Assembly (NCBI GenBank): GCA_914767715.1
Contig: OU612069.1
Coordinates: 21,883,387-21,947,386 of the forward strand
Length of the DNA: 64,000 nt
DNA from: Membranipora membranacea
Taxonomy: Eukaryota; Bryozoa; Gymnolaemata; Cheilostomatida; Membraniporidae
Direction of reading: 5' to 3'
A program made the position numbers and the translations under genes. A model generated the notes under the pieces. It was not told where the DNA came from, ran no database searches, and saw nothing but the letters and a program-made list of their open reading frames with translations. Positions 30,501-45,500 of this stretch are shown here, in pieces. Position 1 is the first letter of the stretch, and each line of letters begins with the position of its first letter.

Positions 30501-33500
30501 GAAACGAGGATGCCTTAAAATAACACCGAGACCTTTCTCCCAACTAAATTATTTAATTACCCTTTGAATTACACAGATGTAGATGAGTGTTTTAGAAGTA
30601 CAGATGACTGCGACCAAAATGCTGCTTGTACAAACAAACTGGGTACCTACAGATGTGACTGTGAAGCAGGCTATGAAGGCAATGGTACACATTGTCAAGG
30701 TAAGAGCAGTTAGAAGATTGCAATTACTTTCCATGTTTGTGGATGTCATTTGTACATAGAAGATGCCAATTACCCCTCAAGTATTTGATAGAGAGAAAAA
30801 CTGAGGCAGCTTCTAAAGGCAATGTTTCTGTGTTACTAGTCCTCGCAAGGAGTTTTCTATAACTCCTTGGTCCTAGATACATACATTTCCTTTTCTGCCT
30901 TTAACAGACGTCGATGAATGTGCAATTGGTAAACATGACTGTGACCCGAATGCTAATTGTACCAATGGACTGGGAAGTTACACCTGCGATTGTAACACAG
31001 GCTATGCAGGCAATGGCACTTACTGTGAAGGTATGTTTATCATTGTAGTCATAATGATCGAAGTCGACACTTGCCATGAATAAGCAGATCCATTGGAAAT
31101 CATAGAGGACAATATGAAATAATATTCCGGTTTTGCCTTCACTCGAACATAACAATCTCGAGATGAAATTCAACAGACTTACGTTTGAGATGATTTATGA
31201 TAATAATGATTGTGAATGAAGAATTTGATTGTGTGCGGAATAGTAGAGTATAACAAGAATTACCTGCTGTGATTGGTGGGCTTTCAATTGACTGGAAAAC
31301 TGCAATAGTTGGATAGTTTCTGCAGTGAGAAGGATGGGTATGTTTGTCAAGTTGCTAACAATGGCCTGATTTTAAAGACATAGATGAGTGTACCATTTGG
31401 AAAGATGACTGTCACCAGAATGCTACATGTACAAACAGGCCGGGATCTTATAGATGTGATTGTGATACAGGTTATAGTGGCACCGGAACTCATTGCGAAG
31501 GTATGGCTTTCGTCACTTCAAGTGTGTGATTACCAGTCTAATCCAACAGGTCAAAGTTTCTGATTGCACTTTAAGGCTTTACAAACGACGCCTACTCTAA
31601 AAATAAATATTTCCAAACTTATGTTTCATTTTACTTGGTGATAAGGTCATCCGATTTTTTTTCTTCTCTGAAGCATTATGGTATTAAGATAACAACATAT
31701 GCATGGAGGAAATGGTTGCAAGCAAAGGAAAACATCGCAACAAGTTCCCTGCAATATTTCCTTGCGGTGAATATCTAGTTTGTACCTAAATGCAGTTTTA
31801 GGTTGCCTTGATGCTTATCGGTTAGTTGCATTATTTAATCCTCTTTTTCACAGATATCGATGAATGCTCCATTGGTAACGCTGATTGTGATCTAAATGCT
31901 ATTTGTGCCAACAATCTAGGATCCTATGCCTGCTACTGTAACCCTGGATTTGAAGGGAACGGCACACATTGTAAAGGTATAACAGCCGTTTTTGTTGGTT
32001 ACCAAAAAGTCAATTCTTTGCACCTCCATGCATGATAACCATGAGGATTGTGTGAAGTGTTTGAGATTAGGAATTATCTCGTCTCAACTTGTGAGTGGAT
32101 AACTTACAAATAAATTACTCTCACTATGTTGTGTCTTTGTACTTCATTCCTATCTATATTATGCTGATCAGTATAACAGCAAATAATCCCTAAGAATGGC
32201 GGACCTTCAAATCACAACTTTCGATCGCTCCTAGTATTAAAGACAACAATCAGAAGCGTACTCACCACTGCACAGCGTATATGATGTCAGATTCAGCCTT
32301 AATGCGTATGGCACTTTTTGTGTTGCAACATAACTGGCATTTTTTTCCTAGTTGCACGTTCGATGAAGTTTCCAACGCTTCATTGTTGCACTGCAACTAT
32401 AGCCGCCGCATCACTCTTATGCTTACACTGTCAGCAGTTCTAGCACATTGAGGGTTGGTATCCCAATAACTTATTGTCATCAGCAAAGATTTCACAATAT
32501 TCAAGGCACCCGTTAATTTCGCAATATCCAACTTCTCATATCTATCACATTGACTGCTGCACATCTCAAACACGAATCAGAGAGCAGAGTTATTTGCACT
32601 ACAGCAATTGAGCTGACGGTGACCATAATATTTTGTGATTAATACCTTCTTGTGACAAATTAACATGATTTTTTACTTTCTACACAGACATAGATGAGTG
32701 TGCTGATGACCAAGATAACTGTGACCAGAATGCTAAATGTACAAACAGCCAAGGAACATTCTTCTGTGCCTGCGATGCAGGCTTTACAGGCAACGGGTCA
32801 CATTGTACTGGTAAATTCATTGTGAAACACATCATCCGCATGCATTACATGTATTTTTTTTCTGCTGCTAAAGTTACATTGAATAAGCAAATTTCATTCC
32901 AATCTCCCCATGGGGATGTCCACATTTGGCAACTCAATTTGAATGACAGTTGATTAAATATTGACCTATTGATATATTTACATTTGTCATCTGCAACTAA
33001 CAACAAAAATTACTAGATATTAACTTCTTCTCATGTCTTGACTATTTCACAGACATAGATGAGTGTCTCATTGGTAAACATGACTGTGACCAGAATGCTA
33101 AATGTACCAATGAACCCGGAAACTACACCTGTGATTGTAACTCCGGCTTTACAGGCAACGGGACTTTCTGCAAAGGTAGCCTTCTATGTTGACTGAAGAG
33201 ACAAACATAACTTCTTCTTGGGGTTTTGATTTCAGTTATGCAGGCAATCAAACTCACTCAAAAAGTGTGATATGTCTAAATAGTGACATGAAGTACATTC
33301 TCTTTTTGGACATGCTGATAAGTTCTCATAAGACTAATTAACATGATGATGAATATAGCTCAGCATCTAGCCAGCTAGTTTGTAGAGTCTTCTTTTGAGG
33401 TCAATGTTTTTTAGATAATGATTTAGTGCTATTTTTGATTGAGCAAAACAATCAATATTTGCTCCAGAGTGTCCATCACATCTTCAAACCTTTATTATCT

Positions 33501-36500
33501 TGACTTGATCACTTCCAGTGTTCTGAGTGAGTAGGAACTGGGTGGAACTGAGTTCCCACAAAACTTTAGAGGGGGAACCTTTAGAATACAGTTCCCACTG
33601 GATTCTGTTCAAAAACAGTGTCCACTTAGACCACTGATCACTTCTACTTGTGAAGGCTAATCAGCCACATGTATAGCATCAAAGTATGTTGATTAATGTT
33701 GGCCTCTGTTGCACATTGTAAATTTCAATTGTGTAGAAAAAGCCCTTGTATCGCTTGCCAAATCTAGAATGCTCATAGCTCATTACTAAGTAACTTATTG
33801 ATAATAATTTTTCTTTCTTTCATCAGATATAGATGAATGTACTGGTAAGGATGCATGTGGCTCCCATTCTTTGTGTACCAATAAACCAGGAACCTACAGA
33901 TGTGACTGTATATCAGGATATGCAGATAACGGTACACAGTGTACAGGTATGGCGAGATAGTAACACCTACAAATTATATAATAAAATTGCTGACTGTCAT
34001 GATTGAAAATGACTAGCACTGATGTGCCAGCATAGGAAATGTTTTTTTATAGCGGCATCCAGGTTTACAAGTGATTAGTGCCACTTATCAACCATTGTCA
34101 GCTGTAACCCAGCATGAAGCATACCCGCTATCAAAACTTGCTGCCAACAAAATCCTCAAGCATGGAGCTGTACCATACATCTTCTTTTATATGTTCTTGT
34201 ACATGAAGAAGACCTCCACTATTTAGTGGCCTGATGCGATGGGCCTTTGTGATCAGTCAAAAGCAAACTTTTTGTACCGGGAGGGTCTCGAACCCGCTTC
34301 CGTCTGGTCTGGTAGACGAAATGCTGACTACTGGGCTGCACATACAAAATATATGGGCTAACAAAATGTGTGCAGCGTTGGCCTTGTCAATGATAGGATA
34401 ACACTCTGCAACGAGGATCTGCCTCTTTACATGATGTTAAAATAGAGAAGGGTCTCTACCGTGTCCTCACAAACCACCTACGTCCAGCAGCATTCTAAAA
34501 TAATCTTAACTCAGGCCCCGGATAGGATGATTTCACTTGTCATATTCGTATTCGCTAAATTCAACTTGGTCGAAACTTAGCATAACTAAGGTTTTCTATT
34601 GTTTACAGACATTGACGAGTGTTCCAATTACAAAGCCGATTGTGATCAGAATGCTGAGTGCAAAAACGAACCAGGAAGCTTCAATTGTGATTGTAAAGCA
34701 GGCTATGAAGGCAACGGAACTCATTGTGAAGGTATGTTAGGAAAATTATCTTTACAAGATATGTGCTTCTAACGTCGTTGGTGCTAGTTCAACTTATTTC
34801 ATATCAAAGGTGATTGTCTTAGGATCTGGTTTTTGGTTTCATTTTAACATAATTCTGAATACAGTTCTGATTCTGAAGTTGAGATGGGAAGTTGAAATGT
34901 TCAAAACCATGAACAGTAATTTTAGTTTTTTGACGTGAAACATTACAAAAGCTTGAATCTGATTAAAATTAAAAAATAATGAACATATAAAATCTTACTG
35001 TTGATCTGTTGAGTGTTTGGTAATTCCACAGATGTAGATGAGTGCCAAGGGACACATGTATGTGACTCAAATGCTGACTGTGGAAACACACTTGGATCAT
35101 ACACATGCAAGTGTAGGACTGGCTACAATGGGAACGGCACTCACTGCACAGGTATGATAATGTTAGCTAAGGGTAAGGTCATTACACATTTAAATCATCG
35201 TTGTTGATAACAGATCAAGTTTTCAGGTTTTAAATTAATTAGCTTAGAATAATTTCATAGGGCATCCTTGACCATAAAAGCCCGTAAATGTATCATATCT
35301 ATGCACAGGTATTCTCATGCGCATAAAATGAAAGAGAATGCAACACGCCAGCCTTTGAATCTGATTATTTTTCAAACAACGAAATTACTTTCAAAGAAAC
35401 AGCTGTTTACCTCTGTAATGTTTGATAATTTGACAGATGCGAATGAGTGTCAAGGCAACAATGACTGTGATAAAAACGCTATTTGTGGCAATACACTAGG
35501 ATCCTACACATGCAAGTGTGAACCAGGCTATAATGGGAACGGAACTCACTGCACAGGTATATATATATGTAAACAAATATTTGCAATAGATTTTATATAA
35601 GCTAACGAGCAAAGTAAATAATCAAACCTCAACCGTCACTAATACCTATTTCAAAGAGCACAGGTAGGTAATGTGCTGACATAGGCCGAGTGGAGAAATA
35701 GAAAAGCAGAAGATAAATTTTTGATTTCCCATGTTTTTCTTCCATTTTACAGATGTAAATGAGTGCGAGGGAAGTTATGACTGTGACTCAAATGCTGATT
35801 GTGCAAATACAATTGGATCATACACATGCAGATGTCAAACGGGCTATAATGGCGATGGAAAAATATGCGCAGGTATTGCACATAGAAAGCACTCCTTACA
35901 TATTTCAGATTGTAAAATAATAGAAACTTGAGACAGTCGTTGTACAGTTCACATACGCCAGAAAGATTGTTGGACTTACAAATCTAATTTTCAATCCTTT
36001 TATGATGAAACAGATGTAGATGAGTGTCAGGGAAGTAATGACTGCAACTCCAATGCAGCTTGTAATAACACACTCGGATCTTACACTTGCAAATGTAGAA
36101 CAGGCTACAATGGGAACGGAACACACTGCGCAGGTATACAAATCATCCTACTTAGGTTCATGGCAAATTTTAACCATTTATTATTGTAAATAAGTTGTTA
36201 GTTCACATATCAGCGTGTTTTGAAGAAATGATGAGATCATTCTTGGGAAGGAAAAACAGCATTTTTGGCCTCATTTCTCCGATAAAATGACACAACGTAA
36301 TTCAATCACGTTTTTGATGAGCTATTAGCGATCAGTAGCTCAGCTGCTTTCCAACGATATATAAAATGTCCAAATCGGTCAACGCTGGTATCATAACCTT
36401 TGTGAATTTGTTAATATAATTCAACAGATATAGATGAGTGTCAGGGAAACAATGACTGTGATACAAATGCTGATTGTGGGAACTCGCAGGGATCATACTC

Positions 36501-39500
36501 ATGCAGTTGCAGAACTGGCTACGAAGGCGATGGGAAATCTTGCAAAGGTAGGAATCACATGGCTACAATATTGCCAAATTTTAATCGATCCCCATAAATA
36601 ATAGTCCTTAAGTATAGCCTATTGTCAAACATTCTTGGTACAATATAACAATAGCAGGACGGTACTGACTGTGACTTGAATGCTGATTGTGATATCACTC
36701 CTGGACCTTTCACAAGCAAATGTAAAACAGGCTACAATGGGAATAGAAAGTTCTGCACAGGTAATGTAATATCGATAACAGCAATTTATAACCAATAGAC
36801 AAATCAATTCTCAGATGTCAAACATAGAAAAAACATGCAAAAACAAGACAGCCTTGAAGTTGATTAAATAGTCAACAATAAAAAGGAATTTAACACACTT
36901 AAAAACCTCTCAATTTGTTCCATTCTCCAGATATAAATGAGTGTCAACTGTAGCCTCTGCTCCTTCACAAAAGCAACGTGATATCCGGTTTGCTGGTTTT
37001 CTCTATTTAACAGATATAGATGAGTGTCAAGGTAACAATGACTGTAACTCAAATGCTGATTGTGGAAATACACTCGGATCCTACACATGCAAGTGTAGAA
37101 CAGGCTACGAAGGCAATGGGAAACTTTGCAGAGGTAGGGATCCCCTGACATCAATAATGTCGAATTGTAATCAATCCACATAAAAACAGCCATTAGATAA
37201 CCCAAGGTGAAACAGGTTTGGTACATTATGACAACAGCAGAAAGATTTCTGCTGCCACAACTCTCAATGTTTTCAATGTTCGATCATTCTCCAGATATAA
37301 ATGAGTGTCAGAGAGGAAATAACTGTGACTTGAATGCTGTTTGTGATAATACACTTGGATCTTACACATGCAAGTGTGGAACTGGTTATGATGGGAACGG
37401 AACTCACTGCACAGGTACGCTCACCGTATCATAGGTCATGTAAAATTGAAAAACATGTATCATCTAACTCTGCACGGGTGGCGGGTTTCTGCTTGATCTT
37501 AATTTCTTCCAAACTCCTCCTCGGCACTAGCAAATAACTGTGACTTGAATGCTGATTGTGATAATACACTTGGATTTTATACATGCAAATGTCGAAATGG
37601 CTATGATGGGAACGGAACATACTGCGCAGGTTTGTGCTCCTAGTTTCAATTAATCTGACCCAAATGCTAACTGTGGAAATAAATTAAGATCCTATACATG
37701 CAAAACTTTAAAGTAGTTTCCATAGAAATAACATGTTGAACTAATACAGCATCGGCACAGTTTACAAAAAAGCAGAAGTATTTTTGCTTATTTATCTCAA
37801 ACTTTTCCAATTGTTTGATTACTCCACAGATATAAATGAGTGTCAGAGAGGAAATCCCTGTGACTTGAATGCTGATTGTCATAATACACTTGGATCTTAT
37901 ACATGCAAGTGTCGAACTGGCTATGATGGGAACGGAACATACTGCGCAGGTTTGTGCTCCTAGTTTCAATTAATCTGACCCAAATGCTAACTGTGGAAAT
38001 AAATTAAGATCCTATACATGCAAAACTTTAAAGTAGTTTTCATAGAAATAACATGTTGAACTTATACAGCATCGGCACCGTTTACAAAAAAGCAGAAGTA
38101 TTTTTGCTTATTTATCTCAAACTTTTCCAATTATTTGATTATTCCACAGATATAAATGAGTGTCAGAGAGGAAATCCCTGTGACTTGAATGCTGATTGTC
38201 ATAATACACTTGGATCTTATACATGCAAGTGTCGAACTGGCTATGATGGGAACGGAACACACTGCGCAGGTTTGTGCTCCTAGTTTTATTAAATTTGATC
38301 CAAATGCTGACTGTGGAAATGAATTTAGATCCTAGACATGCAAAACCTTTAAAATAGTTTTCATAGAAATAACCCATTGAACTGAATCAGCATCGGTACA
38401 GTTTACAAATAGCAGACGTATTTTTGCGTATATATCTCAAACTTTTCGAATTGTTTGCTTACTCAACAGATATAAATGAGTGTCAGGGCAATAATGACTG
38501 CCACTCAAACGCTGATTGTGATAATACACTCGGATCTTACACTTGCAAATGTAGAACAGGCTACAATGGGAACGGAACACACTGCGCAGGTATACAAATC
38601 ATCCTACTTAGGTTCATGGCAAATTTTAACCATTTATTATTGTAAATAAGTTGTTAGTTCACATATCAGCGTGTTTTGAAGAAATGATGAGATCATTCTT
38701 GGGAAGGAAAAACAGCATTTTTGGCCTCATTTCTCCGATAAAATGACACAACGTAATTCAATCACGTTTTTGATGAGCTATTAGCGATCAGTAGCTCAGC
38801 TGCTTTCCAACAATATATAAAATGTCCAAATCGGTCAACGCTGGTATCATAACCTTTGTGAATTTGTTAATATAATTCAACAGATATAGATGAGTGTCAG
38901 GGAAACAATGACTGTGATACAAATGCTGATTGTGGGAACTCGCAGGGATCATACTCATGCAGTTGCAGAACTGGCTACGAAGGCGATGGGAAATCTTGCA
39001 AAGGTAGGAATCACATGGCTACAATATTGCCAAATTTTAATCGATCCCCATAAACAATAGTCCTTAAGTATAGCCTATTGTCAAACATTCTTGGTACAAT
39101 ATAACAATAGCAGGACGGTACTGACTGTGACTTGAATGCTGATTGTGATATCACTCTTGGACCTTTCACAAGCAAATGTAAAACAGGCTACAATGGGAAT
39201 AGAAAGTTCTGCACAGGTAATGTAATATCGATAACAGCAATTTATAACCAATAGACAAATCAATTCTCAGATGTCAAACATAGAAAAAACATGCAAAAAC
39301 AAGACAGCCTTGAAGTTGATTAAATAGTCAACAATAAAAAGGAATTTAACACACTTAAAAACCTCTCAATTTGTTCCATTCTCCAGATATAAATGAGTGT
39401 CAACTGTAGCCTCTGCTCCTTCACAAAAGCAACGTGATATCCGGTTTGCTGGCTTTCTCTATTTAACAGATATAGATGAGTGTCAAGGTAACAATGACTG

Positions 39501-42500
39501 TAACTCAAATGCTGATTGTGGAAATACACTCGGATCCTACACATGCAAGTGTAGAACAGGCTACGAAGGCAATGGGAAACTTTGCAGAGGTAGGGATCCC
39601 CTGACATCAATAATGTCGAATTGTAATCAATCCACATAAAAACAGCCATTAGATAACCCAAGGTGAAACAGGTTTGGTACATTATGACAACAGCAGAAAG
39701 ATTTCTGCTGCCACAACTCTCAATGTTTTCAATGTTCGATCATTCTCCAGATATAAATGAGTGTCAGGGAGGAAATAACTGTGACTTGAATGCTGTTTGT
39801 GATAATACACTTGGATCTTACACATGCAAGTGTGGAACTGGTTATGATGGGAACGGAACTCACTGCACAGGTACGCTCACCGTATCATAGGTCATGTAAA
39901 ATTGAAAAACATGTATCATCTAACTCTGCACGGGTGGCTGGTTTCTGCTTGATCTTAATTTCTTCCAAACTCCTCCTCAGCACTAGCAAATAACTGTGAC
40001 TTGAATGCTGATTGTGATAATACACTTGGATTTTATACATGCAAGTGTCGAACTGGCTATGATGGGAACGGAACATACTGCGCAGGTTTGTGCTCCTAGT
40101 TTCAATTAATCTGACCCAAGTGCTAACTGTGGAAATAAATAAGGATCCTATACATGCAAAACTTTAAAGTAGTTTCCATAGAAATAACATGTTGAACTAA
40201 TACAGCATCGGCACAGTTTACAAAAAAGCAGAAGTATTTTTGCTTATTTATCTCAAACTTTTCCAATTGTTTGATTATTCCACAGATATAAATGAGTGTC
40301 AGAGAGGAAATCCCTGTGACTTGAATGCTAATTGTGATAATACACTTGGATCTTATACATGCAAGTGTCGAACTGGCTATGATGGGAACGGAACATACTG
40401 CGCAGGTTTGTGCTCCTAGTTTCAATTAATCTGACCCAAATGCTAACTGTGGAAATAAATTAAGATCCTATACATGCAAAACTTTAAAGTAGTTTTCATA
40501 GAAATAACATGTTGAACTTATACAGCATCGGCACAGTTTACAAAAAAGCAGAAGTATTTTTGCTTATTTATCTCAAACTTTTCCAATTGTTTGATTATTC
40601 CACAGATATAAATGAGTGTCAGAGAGGAAATCCCTGTGACTTGAATGCTGATTGTGATAATACACTTGGATCTTATACATGCAAGTGTCGAACTGGCTAT
40701 GATGGGAACGGAACATACTGCGCAGGTTTGTGCTCCTAGTTTCAATTAATCTGACCCAAATGCTAACTGTGGAAATATATTAAGATCCTATACATGCAAA
40801 ACTTTAAAGTAGTTTTCATAGAAATAACATGTTGAACTTATACAGCATCGGCACCGTTTACAAAAAAGCAGAAGTATTTTTGCTTATTTATCTCAAACTT
40901 TTCCAATTGTTTGATTATTCCACAGATATAAATGAGTGTCAGAGAGGAAATCCCTGTGACTTGAATGCTGATTGTCATAATACACTTGGATCTTATGCAT
41001 GCAAGTGTCGAACTGGCTATGATGGGAACGGAACATACTGCGCAGGTTTGTGCTCCTAGTTTCAATTAATCTGACCCAAATGCTAACTGTGGAAATAAAT
41101 TAAGATCCTATACATGCAAAACTTTAAAGTAGTTTTCATAGAAATAACATGTTGAACTTATACAGCATCGGCACAGTTTACAAAAAAGCAGAAGTATTTT
41201 TGCTTATTTATCTCAAACTTTTCCAATTGTTTGATTATTCCACAGATATAAATGAGTGTCAGAGAGGAAATCCCTGTGACTTGAATGCTGATTGTGATAA
41301 TACACTTGGATCTTATACATGCAAGTGTCGAACTGGCTATGATGGGAACGGAACATACTGCGCAGGTTTGTGCTCCTAGTTTCAATTAATCTGACCCAAA
41401 TGCTAACTGTGGAAATAAATTAAGATCCTATACATGCAAAACTTTAAAGTAGCTTTCATAGAAATAAAATGTTGAACTTATACAGCATCGGCACAGTTTA
41501 CAAAAAAGCAGAAGTATTTTTGCTTATTTATCTCAAACTTTTCCAATTGTTTGATTATTCCACAGATATAAATGAGTGTCAGAGAGGAAATCCCTGTGAC
41601 TTGAATGCTGATTGTCATAATACACTTGGATCTTATACATGCAAGTGTCGAACTGGCTATGATGGGAACGGAACATACTGCGCAGGTTTGTGCTCCTATT
41701 TTCAATTAATCTGACCCAAATGCTAACTGTGGAAATAAATTAAGATCCTATACATGCAAAACTTTAAAGTAGTTTTCATAGAAATAACATGTTGAACTTA
41801 TACAGCATCGGCACAGTTTACAAAAAAGCAGAAGTATTTTTGCTTATTTATCTCAAACTTTTCCAATTGTTTGATTATTCCACAGATATAAATGAGTGTC
41901 AGAGAGGAAATCCCTGTGACTTGAATGCTGATTGTCATAATACACTTGGATCTTATACATGCAAGTGTCGAACTGGCTATGATGGGAACGGAACATACTG
42001 CGCAGGTTTGTGCTCCTAGTTTCAATTAATCTGACCCAAATGCTAACTGTGGAAATAAATTAAGATCCTATACATGCAAAACTTTAAAGTAGTTTTCATA
42101 GAAATAACATGTTGAACTTATACAGCATCGGCACCGTTTACAAAAAAGCAGAAGTATTTTTGCTTATTTATCTCAAACTTTTCCAATTGTTTGATTATTC
42201 CACAGATATAAATGAGTGTCAGAGAGGAAATCCCTGTGACTTGAATGCTGATTGTCACAATACACTTGGATCTTATACATGCAAGTGTCGAACTGGCTAT
42301 GATGGGAACGGAACACACTGCGCAGGTTTGTGCTCCTAGTTTTATTAAATTTGATCCAAATGCTGACTGTGGAAATGAATTTAGATCCTAGACATGCAAA
42401 ACCTTTAAAATAGTTTTCATAGAAATAATCCATTGAACTGAATCAGCATCGGTACAGTTTACAAATAGCAGACGTATTTTTGCGTATATATCTCAAACTT

Positions 42501-45500
42501 TTCGAATTGTTTGCTTACTCAACAGATATAAATGAGTGTCAGGGCAATAATGACTGCCACTCAAACGCTGATTGTGATAATACACTCGGATCATACACAT
42601 GCAAGTGCAGAAAAGGGTACTATGGGAATGGAAAACTTTGCGCAGGTGAGAAGTGCCTAATTGAATTGATGCAAAATTCTAACTGATCGATCGACAGAAG
42701 TAACATTTACTAGGCAGAAAACATTTAATATGATGGTAACACTGCCTTGATCAGATACACATACAAGTGAAAGATATTGCACTCACAACTCTCAACCATT
42801 TCGTTGTGTGTGAGAAACAGATCTACATAATAACAGTCCAATAGCATACATTTAAACAGCATTAGTTCATTTGACATCAAGAAATATCCATTGATTACAC
42901 AAGATATTTACTTACATAGCTCTCAATGTAATCAATGTTTGATAATTCTACAGATGTCAATGAGTGTCAGGGGACAAATAACTGCGACCCAAAAGCTTAT
43001 TGTACCAATTTGGTTGGATCCTACACATGCAAGTGTAGAACAGGCTTTGATGGTAACGGGACACACTGTACAGGTATGAAAATCTTGCTTAGAACCATGT
43101 CAAAATAGAACCATCACACATCAACAACAACTGAAGTTCTTCCTCTTATAATTAAAAGCCCCAAATGAATTGTTAGAGCATCCTTGTCAGGGAAGACCGC
43201 TTTTGCCAATCCGTGACATCACCATAAATATTTAATCAACACAAACCCAAATTCTTATTGTCTCATTTTTTCTTAAATTTTCAGATATTAACGAGTGTGA
43301 TGCGAGTAACGACTGTAACTCAAATGCTGATTGTAGAAACACAATTGGATCATACATATGCAAGTGTAACACCGGCTATGATGGTGATGGGAAACTTTGC
43401 ACAGGTATGAAGCACTAAAAGTTGCAATAAAGCCAAATCAAAACCAATCAAAATAAATATAAATTTCTATCCGGAAGACTATAACGTCAGTTCTCATACA
43501 TAAAACATGGAAATAAAAATTTTGAGTAGTTTTTAACGTGTCGATTGTACCTTGAGACTGTTTTGGGTACAATTCACACCCTTCAGTACAAAGAACATCA
43601 AAATTGTACATCACTGATAGGAAATCAAGCTGTGTACTCTAAAGTTAAACTGCTGTGAACTGATTAGTGGAGCCGAAGGCTGATGGGTGATTTCTTATGT
43701 TGTATTCGATCATACAGATATAAATGAGTGTCAAAGAATTAATGACTGTGATACAGATGCTAACTGCGCCAACACACCTGGATCGTATACATGCAAGTGT
43801 ACAACAGGCTACAATGGTAACGGAACACATTGTACAGGTATGATAATCTCATTCAGGTTCAGGTGAATTTGTAATCATCCATCCTCGATAACAAAACAAG
43901 GTGTAAGTTCTAGAATCAAACCGTTCTGAAAAATTATTAAAAGATCTATGAGAAGGATAACCATAGATAAAACCAGCAACATACCCACATACTGTATTCA
44001 TGCAAACACTTAGCTTTGATGTGTTGATTTTTTGAATCTACAGAGGGGAATAGATGTCAGGGCCAAGATGACAGACATGCTCTCTGTCTCCGTCGAAAAG
44101 CTTTTATTTTACGTCTCTTTATTCCTCCATTTTACAGATATAGATGAGTGTCAGGGAAACAATGACTGTGACTCGGATGCTGATTGTGATAATACCCTTG
44201 GATCTTACATGTGCAGGTGTAGAACAGGGTATGATGGCAACGGAATACACTGCACAGGTATGACGCACATAGCTATAAAGATGACAAACTGAAACCATTC
44301 CATATAAATAGCAGTTCTTAGGTAGCATGAGATGAAACAGCCCTTGTGCAATATACAAACAGTAGAAAAATGCTTGATTGCTCAGCTCTTAATCTTTCCA
44401 ATCTTTGACAATTCAACAGGCAGCAGAACCCACTGCGCTGGTCACCATGTCCTTCTCTAGATAATGGGAGTTTTTAACCAATATACTGCATTCATTTATT
44501 AGTTAAACTTGGTACAGTTTGCATTCAACAGAAAGATTTTTACCTGCCCTGAATCAAATAACTGAGAATTCTTGTTCTTGAAAGCCTTATTTTTTCTTTG
44601 CCTAATTTACTTTTCATTTATCAGATATAAACGAGTGCCAGAGAGGAAATGACTGTGACTCAAATGCTGATTGTGATAATACACTTGGATCCTACACATG
44701 CAAATGTAAAACAGGCTATGATGGTAACGGAACTCACTGCACAGGTATTGTGATGTTGCTTTAGGTTTTGTCAAATTGTAATTATCTACCATCGGTCTGT
44801 TTTTATTCACTGCCATAGTCTTTTTGATCAAATTTTCCATGTAGAGTTAAAAAATTTAAATTAGAAGTTATCTACATTTCATCTATATTGACAAATGTTT
44901 GGTGGTGATGTTAATCGGATTCATACTGTCAATGTTTCTACTATCAATGATGCTGAATGTCAAAACACACTTGGATCCTAAAAATGCTATTGCTACTGTG
45001 CCATGCACAGGTATGAAAATCTTGCTTTGGAGTGATGATAAATCTGAACAGAATAATTCTCACCTAACCTGTCATAAACTCCACTCTGTCGTGTACAGGT
45101 AGCGGGTGCCTGTCAGAAGCCTAGGTCTATTAGATTTCTCCACTAATCCTGTTTTGAGCATCTTCTTCAATGAGGGAACAGAATTGGAGACCCGTCCTGA
45201 TTGTATCCTTCCATCTATGCTTTGAACGTCCCCAATTTCTCCTTCGACTCTCATTTCATCTCATCTTAACCAAACAATAATGATAACAAATTTAATTTGT
45301 CAGTTAATTATTCAATAGTTAGTGCAACTTTGACCAAGAAAGCTGTGTAATTAATAAAATATCTCTGTACTCTATCAATACTTACTAATTTTTTATGTCT
45401 TATTTTTTTTCTGATTGACAGACGTAAACGAGTGTCAGGGCAACTATAACTGTGACTCCAATGCCATCTGTGGGAATACAGTTGGATCCTACACATGCAA

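Larger units (their letters stand above)
36070..38525 (+). repeat. Tandem segmental duplication, left copy (2456 bp)
   Basis: Matches 38526-42581 almost base for base. It runs from the middle of exon 40 to the middle of exon 47 and carries exons 41-46, two decayed exons and two 320-bp units. Confidence 0.9.
38526..42581 (+). repeat. Tandem segmental duplication, right copy, expanded by 1600 bp
   Basis: Same order of exons and relics as 36070-38525. The length difference of 1600 bp equals exactly five 320-bp units. Confidence 0.9.

Noticed and set aside
37630-42325. Regular repeat array resembling a CRISPR by periodicity
   Set aside because: Units are 320-bp exon-intron duplications in a eukaryotic gene; repeats are far longer than CRISPR repeats and there are no variable spacers.
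45072-45254. Minus-strand frame reading M-R-V-E-G-E-I-G-D
   Set aside because: Resembles debris of a mobile element but nothing could be matched to a known domain, so it was not called.
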